Assembly: GCF_000328685.1 (NCBI RefSeq)
Contig: NC_019974.1
Coordinates: 1,851,001 to 1,915,000, forward strand
DNA from: Natronococcus occultus SP4
Lineage (GTDB): Archaea > Halobacteriota > Halobacteria > Halobacteriales > Natrialbaceae
Length of the DNA stretch: 64,000 nt
Direction: 5' to 3'
Below, piece by piece: positions 57,958-64,000 of this stretch (positions are counted from its first letter, which is position 1; every line of letters begins with the position of its first letter). The notes under the pieces are model-generated. The model searched no databases and was not told where the DNA came from. It saw only the letters and a list, made by a program, of their open reading frames with translations. The position numbers were made by a program, and so were the translations under genes.

Positions 57958-58243
57958 CGACCGTTCTTGGAATCGAGTTGCACCGTCGGTGAGACCCCGC
58001 ATGAGCTGCGAGCGTCCCGTTCGTGTTCCCAGGGTCGATTCCCTCGAGCGGACGAAGCGATACCCAGGGACGGATCCAGCCGAGGATCGACTGACGATAG
58101 TCACGGAGATGGCGAGAACGGACCAGGGTGTGGTGGAGTGGAGTATCTACCGCCGATTATTCGAGTAGTGGAATACTGCGAGAGTTTATAATTGAAGCGG
58201 TGAACAGTAGCTCACCGCGCGCTCTCTTCGGTCACTATCACCA
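57958..58243. other. Intergenic region carrying the promoter of the enoate reductase gene
   Basis: 286 bp with no gene. Near its right end is TTTATAA at 58185-58191, about 56 bases before ATG 58244, giving a leader of about 30 bases. Nothing else recognised. Confidence 0.5.
58185..58191 (+). promoter_or_regulatory. TATA box (TTTATAA) of the enoate reductase gene
   Basis: Clear AT-rich element in GC-rich context; predicted initiation near 58213. Confidence 0.6.
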
Positions 58244-60226
58244 ATGAGCTCCAAATTTCCACACCTGTTCGACGGTGAACGCATCGGTCCTATCGAACTC
58301 CGAAACCGCCTCGTCATGGCGCCGATGGGGACGAACTACGCCACCGCCTCCGGAGAAGTCACCGACCGACTGCTCGACTACTACGCGGAACGCGCAGCCG
58401 GCGGGACCGGGCTCGTCACCGTCGGTACTGCCGCCGTCGAGTACCCGCGAGGACGCGCGATCGTCAACCAGCTTTCGATCGCCGACGACGGTCGCGTCCC
58501 GGGACTCTCGAAGCTCGCCCGGCGTATCAAACAACACGGGGCGAGTGCGTTCGTACAGCTCCACCACGCCGGCGGCGGGACGACGGTGAAAAAAACCGGC
58601 GGACCCCGACCGGTAGTCTGTTCGAGCGTCGAGAACGCGTACAACGCCCGGGATCCCCAGGTCCTCGAGACCGACGCAGTCGAATCGATAGTGGAACGCT
58701 TCGTCAACGCCGCGAAACGCGCACGGAAGGCCGGGTTCGACGGCGTGGAACTACACGGTTCACACGGCTACCTCATCCAGGAGTTCATGTCCCCGCGGAA
58801 CAACCAGCGGGACGATCGGTACGGCGGCGATTTCGAAGCCCGCATGCGGTTTCCGACGGAGATCGTCGAGGGGGTTCGGGACGCGGTCGGCGACGACCTC
58901 GCGCTGTCGTTCCGGCTGAGCGCCGACGAGTTCGTCGACGACGGCTACGGCCTCGAGGACGCCACACGGATGGCCGAACTGCTCGCCGCGGCCGGCGTCG
59001 ACGTCCTCAGCGTCACGGTTGGCGCCTACGGCGTGCCGACCCGCGTCCTCGAGCCGATGAGCTTCGAGGAGGCCTGGCGGTCGCAGTACGCCGCAGCGAT
59101 CGGCGAGGCCGTCGACGTCCCGACCATCACCGTCGGTGTGATTCGCCAGCCGGAGACGGCCGAGGCGGTGCTCGCCGACGGCGACGCCGACTTCGTCGCC
59201 GTTGGCCGGGGTCACATCGCGGACCCACACTTCGCGCGCAAGGCCCGAGAGGGGCGCGTGGAAGAAATCAACCGGTGTATCGGCTGCAACATCGGCTGTA
59301 TCGGCGAGGGAATCTTCACCGACAGGGAGCTGGGCTGTACGGTCAATCCGACCGTGGGCCGCGAGCGGGAGTTCGCCACCCTCGAACCCGCACCGGAGCG
59401 CCAGCGGGTGCTCGTCGTCGGCGCCGGCCCGGCGGGGATTCAGGCGGCCATCCGAAGCGCCGACCGGGGTCACGACGTCACGCTGTACGACGCGGCCGAG
59501 GACGTGGGTGGCCAGCTCCACCTCGCGGCCGCCCCGCCCGGAAAAGGGAAAAACGGGTGGTATCTCGACTATCTGGAACACCAGCTCGATCGCCGTCAGG
59601 TCGACGTCCGGCTCGGAGAGCGCGTCGATCGAGCGACGGTGGAGGCGGTCGACCCCGACGCCGTCGTCGTGGCGACCGGAGCCAGTCCTCGCGGCATCAG
59701 CGTTCCGGGAGCCGACGGCTCCCACGTCGTCCAGTCGTGGGACGTCGTCGACGGCTCCGTTTCGGTCGCTGACGAGTCAGTGGTCGTCGTCGGTGGCGGC
59801 GACGTGGGCTGTGATACAGCCAGGTTCCTGGCCGATCGGGGCTGTGAAGTCACCGTGGTCGAGCAGACCGATCGGATCGCGCCGGACAAAGAACGGATCA
59901 GTCGCATCGACGTGCTCCAGACTCTCGAGTCGAACGACGACGTCGCACTCGTCACGGGAGAGACGGTGCTCTCTATCGAGGCAGAGATCGTGACCACCGT
60001 TCGTTCCGACGGCTCGGAGGCCACCTACGAGGCCGACCGCGTGGTGCTTGCGGTAGGACACGAGCCCAACGACGGCCTCGCCGACGAACTCGAGGAGTAC
60101 CCTGCGCCGATCTACGTCGTCGGCGACGCTCGGGAGTCCCGGGACGTCTATCGCGCGACCCTCGACGGCACCGAGGCCGGCATCTCGGTCGGCGATCCGT
60201 ACCGAACCTTCAGCCCGCGGCCGTAG
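58244..60226 (+). CDS. FMN/FeS/FAD enoate reductase (2,4-dienoyl-CoA reductase type)
   Basis: 660 residues. An Old-Yellow-Enzyme TIM barrel (1-340: NRLVMAPMGTNYA, VQLHHAGGGT, VELHGSHGYLIQEFMSP), a 4Fe-4S cluster site with Cys345, 348, 352 and 365, an FAD-binding region (VLVVGAGPAG, 389-398) and an inserted NAD(P) domain (VVVVGGGDVGCD). This is the layout of bacterial FadH and clostridial enoate reductases, which reduce C=C bonds of unsaturated acyl-CoAs or acids. The neighbouring CBS-MaoC gene (R-specific hydratase) supports acyl-CoA metabolism. Confidence 0.9.
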   Translation: MSSKFPHLFDGERIGPIELRNRLVMAPMGTNYATASGEVTDRLLDYYAERAAGGTGLVTVGTAAVEYPRGRAIVNQLSIADDGRVPGLSKLARRIKQHGASAFVQLHHAGGGTTVKKTGGPRPVVCSSVENAYNARDPQVLETDAVESIVERFVNAAKRARKAGFDGVELHGSHGYLIQEFMSPRNNQRDDRYGGDFEARMRFPTEIVEGVRDAVGDDLALSFRLSADEFVDDGYGLEDATRMAELLAAAGVDVLSVTVGAYGVPTRVLEPMSFEEAWRSQYAAAIGEAVDVPTITVGVIRQPETAEAVLADGDADFVAVGRGHIADPHFARKAREGRVEEINRCIGCNIGCIGEGIFTDRELGCTVNPTVGREREFATLEPAPERQRVLVVGAGPAGIQAAIRSADRGHDVTLYDAAEDVGGQLHLAAAPPGKGKNGWYLDYLEHQLDRRQVDVRLGERVDRATVEAVDPDAVVVATGASPRGISVPGADGSHVVQSWDVVDGSVSVADESVVVVGGGDVGCDTARFLADRGCEVTVVEQTDRIAPDKERISRIDVLQTLESNDDVALVTGETVLSIEAEIVTTVRSDGSEATYEADRVVLAVGHEPNDGLADELEEYPAPIYVVGDARESRDVYRATLDGTEAGISVGDPYRTFSPRP

Positions 60227-60322
60227 CCCAAGCGATCGAGTCACGTGGGCCCGGCTCCCGATTTCAGGATACTGGAACCCGGCCCAGCATACTATGATCG
60301 ACGCCAGCCTACGTCTCTGTCC

Positions 60323-61246
60323 ATGTCGTATCCGATCCGCGTCGTAGACGTCATGAGCACGCCGGTGGTCACGGCTGCACCGAACGAGACGGTTGCCGAT
60401 GCCGCGGGGACCTTCCTCGCGGCGGATATCAACTCGGTCGTGGTCGTCGAGGACGACGAGGTCGTCGGCATCGCCACCGGAACGGATCTCATCCGGGCGC
60501 TCGACCGGAGCGAGTCCCCGCGCGAAAAGCTACTGGCGGACGTCATGTCCGCGCCGGTCGCGACGACCGATCCGGCTGCCGAACTCAAAGACGCCCTCGA
60601 GACCATGCACGACCACGGGGTAGCGCGGCTGGTCGTCGTCGAGGACGGCCGTCTCGTCGGCCTGGTGAGCACCGACGACGTGATCCGGTACGCGCCGCAG
60701 GTCTTTCATCGTCGGACGCTCGCCACCGACTCCGAGTCGACGCCCCAGTATCGCGCCAGACAGGAGACCGAGTACGAACACGCCGACTGGACGTTCGAGT
60801 GTTCGACGGTCTCCGCCGACGGACTGAGCGTCGGCGACCGGGCGGAGTTCTCGAAGCATCTCTCCGAGGCGGACGTGCGGTCGTTCGCGACGGCGTCGGG
60901 CGACACCAACCGCCTCCACCTCGACGAGCGCTACGCGGGCGAGACGCGATTCGGCCGGCGAATCGCCCACGGAACCCTCGTGAGCGGGCTCATCAGCGCC
61001 GCCCTCGCCAGGCTCCCGGGAGTCACCATCTACGTCTCCCAGGATCTGGCGTTCCTGGGGCCGGTCGACCTCGGCGAGCGCGTCACAGCGGTCTGTGAGA
61101 TCGTCGGCGAGATCGGCGATCGGAAGTTCGAACTGACGACCGACGTCCTCGATTCGGACGGCGAACGAGTCATCGAGGGGGAAGCGACGGTGCTCGTCGA
61201 TGACTCGCCCGAGACGGCGACTGTCGAGGTCGAAACGATCGCGTGA
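60323..61246 (+). CDS. CBS-CBS-MaoC fusion (regulated R-specific enoyl-CoA hydratase)
   Basis: 307 residues. Two CBS domains (about 5-60 and 72-125) that in other proteins bind adenylates, a linker, then a MaoC hot-dog domain (about 160-305). The hydratase residues Asp194 and His199 in ASGDTNRLHLD, and RRIAHGTLVSGL, are all present. It would hydrate trans-2-enoyl-CoA, possibly tuned by ATP/AMP through the CBS pair. Start MSYPIRVVDVM at 60323 gives a normal CBS beginning. It follows the enoate reductase by 96 bp. Confidence 0.87.
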   Translation: MSYPIRVVDVMSTPVVTAAPNETVADAAGTFLAADINSVVVVEDDEVVGIATGTDLIRALDRSESPREKLLADVMSAPVATTDPAAELKDALETMHDHGVARLVVVEDGRLVGLVSTDDVIRYAPQVFHRRTLATDSESTPQYRARQETEYEHADWTFECSTVSADGLSVGDRAEFSKHLSEADVRSFATASGDTNRLHLDERYAGETRFGRRIAHGTLVSGLISAALARLPGVTIYVSQDLAFLGPVDLGERVTAVCEIVGEIGDRKFELTTDVLDSDGERVIEGEATVLVDDSPETATVEVETIA

Positions 61247-61322
61247 GCGATCGGTGTCAGCAGCGAGTGGCGCGCAGTTCGAGGCGCCCCCGAGGACGAC
61301 GCGAGTTCGGAAACGGCCGCCC

Positions 61323-61634
61323 TCAGAACGCGAATACGGACTCTCCTGTGTTCCGGAACGCACGGATCCCGTAGTAGAGTCCGCCGACGACCGACGCGAT
61401 CCCGTAACAGACGACGGTGAAGGGAACCCAGTAAACCCAGAGGGAGTACTGGGGAAACACCTCGCTTCCGACGACGGTCATCGCGAGCAAGAGTGTGTAT
61501 CCCGGTGCCGCAAGCGGCGTCATCAGCCGGGTGTCGAGAACGCCGACGGCCAGGGGAACGAACAGCAGGCAGAAGGTGACGACCGTTGCCGGTCCGAACA
61601 GAACCTGAACCGCGAGCTCGCGATACTCGTTCAT
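61323..61634 (-). CDS. Small polytopic membrane protein, 103 aa
   Basis: 103 residues from ATG 61634, with three hydrophobic helices (about 6-32, 42-58, 66-92). Its start overlaps the stop of the upstream deacylase gene (ATGA), so they are coexpressed. No family recognised. Confidence 0.75.
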   Translation of the reverse strand: MNEYRELAVQVLFGPATVVTFCLLFVPLAVGVLDTRLMTPLAAPGYTLLLAMTVVGSEVFPQYSLWVYWVPFTVVCYGIASVVGGLYYGIRAFRNTGESVFAF

Positions 61635-62440
61635 GCGATCCGCTCGAGGCCGTAGCGCTCCAGTAGTCGTTCGGTGATCGCTTCCGTCCAGCGCACCTGC
61701 GTCGCCGGGTCGAGCATGAAGTCCGTGAGTTCGACGAGGAAGCCAGGGCGATCGAGGTCGCCGCCGACCTTGTGGATCAACAACGGGTTCGAGCCGGTCA
61801 GCGTGTTCCCCATCGTGAATCGGTGGGGGAGCATGAACCGTGGGACGTGTTCGTCGTTCATCTGCTCGATTACAGCTCTGGCGTCGGCGGGGGCGTCGCC
61901 CGCTCCAGTCGGAAAGATCGCCTGCCCGACCCACTGGCCGTGGGTGTCGTAAATCCCCCGAGAGCGATGCAGGTCGAGGACGACGTCCGGGTCGTAGCGC
62001 TCGACCGCCGCCCACAGCGCCCGTGCGAGTTCGGTCGTCGGCTCCTCTCCGGCGGGGAACTTTCGATTCAGGTCACCCTCCGGGCCGTCGCGGGTGTTTC
62101 GCTCGACGGCGACGATCTCGGCCCAGGGAATCACGACCAGCGTTCCACGCTCGACACCCCAGCCGATGATCTCCTCTGCAGCCCGGTACCCGTTCGTCTC
62201 GCCGCCGTGGATCCCGCCGAAGACGATCGCCGTCGGGCCCGACTCCGGGGCCTCGAGTTCGAACAGCGGCGTCTCGCGGTCGGTTCCCTCCATGATCGGA
62301 CGAGTCTCGAGGTCCATCGACGAATGCGGGGAGGCCGGCTCGCCCGGTCCCGCTGGCTCACCTCTCGACCGGAGGACGCTTGCGCCCGCGACCAGGCCGA
62401 CGGTCGCAGCCCCGGCTCCGAGCACCGTCCGTCTGTTCAC
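61631..62440 (-). CDS. Exported succinylglutamate desuccinylase/aspartoacylase-family (M14-like) hydrolase
   Basis: 269 residues, GTG start. Tat signal NRRTVLGAGAATVGLVAGASV; mature zinc-peptidase-like domain with GGIHGGETNGYRAAEEI (zinc His and Glu), NRKFP, and DLHRSRG with the third zinc ligand. Probable extracellular deacylase or carboxypeptidase; substrate unknown. Cotranscribed with the small membrane protein by ATGA overlap. Confidence 0.83.
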   Translation of the reverse strand: MNRRTVLGAGAATVGLVAGASVLRSRGEPAGPGEPASPHSSMDLETRPIMEGTDRETPLFELEAPESGPTAIVFGGIHGGETNGYRAAEEIIGWGVERGTLVVIPWAEIVAVERNTRDGPEGDLNRKFPAGEEPTTELARALWAAVERYDPDVVLDLHRSRGIYDTHGQWVGQAIFPTGAGDAPADARAVIEQMNDEHVPRFMLPHRFTMGNTLTGSNPLLIHKVGGDLDRPGFLVELTDFMLDPATQVRWTEAITERLLERYGLERIA

Positions 62441-62466
62441 ACTGTGTCCGTTCTCGAGCGCGTGAA

Positions 62467-62474
62467 GATAAATG
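62467..62474 (-). promoter_or_regulatory. TATA box (CATTTATC) of the deacylase operon
   Basis: Centred about 30 bases before the GTG start at 62440; short or no leader. Confidence 0.55.
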
Positions 62475-62683
62475 ATGTGCCGCCGGGAACCGATATCGAA
62501 GCGCAGCAGGCCCGCGGATCGATGGCTCCAGTGTTCGGCTCCCCAGACCGTTGATATAGACGTCCTATCGGGACGATCGGCGACGGGCGTGACCGCCCGA
62601 TCGAACCGTGACGGACCCGGCCGGCCTTCGGATTCTACTTCGGTCGCGGACGCAGTCGTCTCACGTCGGTGGCGGCGTCACTG

Positions 62684-63496
62684 TCAGGTCACCACGATCA
62701 GGACGGTGGAGACGGCGACGAGAGCGACGTGGAACGCGGCGTGTGCGATCATCGCGGTCTCGAGCGAGCGGCGCCAGAACAGCCAGCCGAGGACGACCCC
62801 GACGATCGCGTTCAGCAGGACGGTGCGGACGATCAGCGGGGTCGTGAGTCCGATCGTCGAGGCGAGCGCGGGCAGGTGACCGATACCAAACACGACGGAA
62901 CTCACCGCGATGGCGGCCCACACGATCGTCCCGGACGGTGCCTCGGTCGCGGTACCGGCCCTGTTTCGCCCCCACCAGAGGACGTACACGAGCGGTGCCA
63001 TGAGTCCCCAGCGGAGGAGAAGTTCCTCCGTGATACCGCCGTAGAACAGTCGCATCGGAATCGACGCGACGAGATCGCGCAGTGCGTCTGCATCCGTCGG
63101 GGGTTCGTCGACGGGAAGCTGCGTGAACTGTGCGAACGCGGCGTCGAGGACGGCGACGACGACGAACAGGCCCGCCCCCAGCGCCGCCGCGAGCGGAAGC
63201 GAGTCGCGTATCTCGCCCCAGTCCGGCGTCCCGCCGGCTGCCCACGCGAACACGTGAGAGTCGAGATCGAGACGCGGGGCCGTAACCGTGCCGAGGACGA
63301 CGGCCACCGCCAACAGAAGCGTCGAGTTCACCGACGCGAGCACCACTAGCGTCGGAGTCGAGACCGTCGACAGTTCGGGGAGTTCCCGCAGCATCGGGAC
63401 GGAGTAAACGGCCAGGGCGATCACGCCGAGCATTCCGAGTGCGAACAGCGCGATCGCACCGCGAGCGGAGGAGTTCCAGTTCCGGATAGCAGTCAT
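62684..63496 (-). CDS. CPBP-family intramembrane metalloprotease/glutamic protease
   Basis: 270 residues with about eight helices. Motif 1 EELLLRWGLM (about 157-166), motif 2 FGIGHLPAL and motif 3 AHAAFH are the conserved Glu and His residues of the CPBP (CAAX-processing-like) family. The start MTAIRNW at 63496 is chosen over one nine codons upstream. Cleaves a membrane substrate that cannot be identified. Confidence 0.88.
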   Translation of the reverse strand: MTAIRNWNSSARGAIALFALGMLGVIALAVYSVPMLRELPELSTVSTPTLVVLASVNSTLLLAVAVVLGTVTAPRLDLDSHVFAWAAGGTPDWGEIRDSLPLAAALGAGLFVVVAVLDAAFAQFTQLPVDEPPTDADALRDLVASIPMRLFYGGITEELLLRWGLMAPLVYVLWWGRNRAGTATEAPSGTIVWAAIAVSSVVFGIGHLPALASTIGLTTPLIVRTVLLNAIVGVVLGWLFWRRSLETAMIAHAAFHVALVAVSTVLIVVT

Positions 63497-63821
63497 TGTT
63501 GAGCAACCGACTACACCCGCCAAAAAGATGCTGATGATACCGGCTTCAGTACCTGTCTACGCTCTTTTCTGTATCATAGGATCGCATAGTGCGCGATAGG
63601 ATGCTGGTCTACTAACCCCGGTCTCTTCGAGCTGGGAGTCCTCGGCACTCATCGGCGGTAAGACTAAGGATGTTGTCATGACCATGGTGGTCGGACACAA
63701 ATGTACTCAGTACTGGCTCCTGTGAACAGGTAATTTCAGATGGTGGCCAACATACTGTAGGGATCCACCGCTGATAGAGATTGGATTTGAACATATATTT
63801 GCTATCCAGGTTGTTTATCGT
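63497..63821. other. Low-GC intergenic region before the last gene
   Basis: 325 bp, much less GC-rich than the rest of the window, with no convincing gene on either strand. It shares the AT-rich character of 19516-19868. The only signal I can support is the TATA box at 63792 for the gene that follows. Confidence 0.45.
63792..63799 (+). promoter_or_regulatory. TATA box (CATATATT) for the right-edge gene
   Basis: Centred about 26 bases before ATG 63822, which implies a leaderless transcript. Confidence 0.5.
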
Positions 63822-64000
63822 ATGTTTGAGGGTGTGGGATGGGTGAGAAAAGTTGCCAACCGTGGTAGCGAGGTGATCGACGCAACTCCTGGTGCAGTAA
63901 ACGAGGAGACAGTGGCAGTGCTTCTCGTCCGTCAAATCAGAGGTTCCCATCTGGTAACGATCATGATCCGTCAGACCCCTACTGACAGGAAATACGGTTT
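63822..64000 (+). CDS. Protein of unknown function, 3' end beyond the window
   Basis: Open from ATG 63822 to the window edge: 59 codons (MFEGVGWVRKVANRGSEVIDATPG...TDRKYGF) without a stop. Less GC-rich than typical genes here. The TATA box at the correct leaderless distance is the main support. No domain can be named from this part. Confidence 0.45.
   Translation, partial: MFEGVGWVRKVANRGSEVIDATPGAVNEETVAVLLVRQIRGSHLVTIMIRQTPTDRKYG

Noticed and set aside
1-64000. CRISPR arrays, tRNA or rRNA genes
   Set aside because: I looked for regularly spaced repeats and cloverleaf-type sequences in the gaps and saw none.

Overview
This window comes from a haloarchaeon (class Halobacteria). It is very GC-rich and the predicted proteins are strongly acidic. 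Many genes have a TATA box about 27 bases before the start codon (leaderless transcripts). Families typical of the group include bacterioruberin enzymes, HTH_10 bacterio-opsin-activator regulators, a HalOD1 output protein, twin-arginine and lipobox secreted proteins, and a DUF6517-type lipoprotein. The gene content looks like a main-chromosome segment carrying a few insertions. I saw no rRNA, tRNA or CRISPR array.

Layout. 1-4.7 kb: bacterioruberin genes (truncated lyeJ, cruF) and phytoene synthase crtB, separated by solo-TnpB element E1. 4.9-8.5 kb: a TIGR00300 enzyme, MsrB, small proteins and a YihY membrane protein. 8.7-17.6 kb: an ERCC4 nuclease, a large PAS/GAF/HTH_10 regulator, a phosphoribosyltransferase, NAD(P)H-hydrate dehydratase, a methyltransferase, a class V aminotransferase and the YchF/OLA1 ATPase. 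17.8-19.9 kb: a large secreted acidic protein and an AT-rich gap. 20-29.4 kb: CstA, a Get3/ArsA-like ATPase with a coupled partner, a PIN/RHH toxin-antitoxin pair, a COG0523 GTPase and a spermidine-synthase-like membrane protein. 29.4-36.9 kb: thiolase, CoA-transferase/racemase, gamma-carbonic anhydrase, LLM oxidoreductase and hydrolases. 37-46.6 kb: PRC-barrel-like proteins, a GGQ-containing aRF1/Vms1-like protein, a DMT transporter facing an HTH regulator, and a purine-uptake plus Hpt salvage pair. 46.7-52.4 kb: glycerol dehydrogenase, solo-TnpB element E2, an FAD oxidoreductase and a TnpB-less palindrome-ended element. 52.7-64 kb: PAP2 phosphatase, a second HTH_10 regulator, a HalOD1 operon, UspA, HTTM, a flavin/FeS enoate reductase beside a CBS-MaoC fusion, a deacylase, a CPBP protease, and a gene running off the right edge.

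The most interesting material is the set of three IS200/IS605-type elements. E1 and E2 carry full-length TnpB nucleases with all RuvC and zinc-ribbon residues. Both are bounded by matching CCCC...GGGG hairpins and end in TAGTTCAC. E1 also holds, in reverse orientation in its left end, the hairpin pair that lies in the 3' coding end of E2. The third element (51495-51845) has related ends (TACTTCAC) and RNA-like hairpins but no nuclease gene, so it may be an orphan guide-RNA locus or a MITE. Other notable points are a triplicated TTTC-N7-GAAA operator before an HTH regulator, an 11-base direct repeat before the toxin-antitoxin genes, a receiver domain lacking its phospho-acceptor, a CBS-MaoC fusion, and two secreted proteins that share a C-terminal domain.
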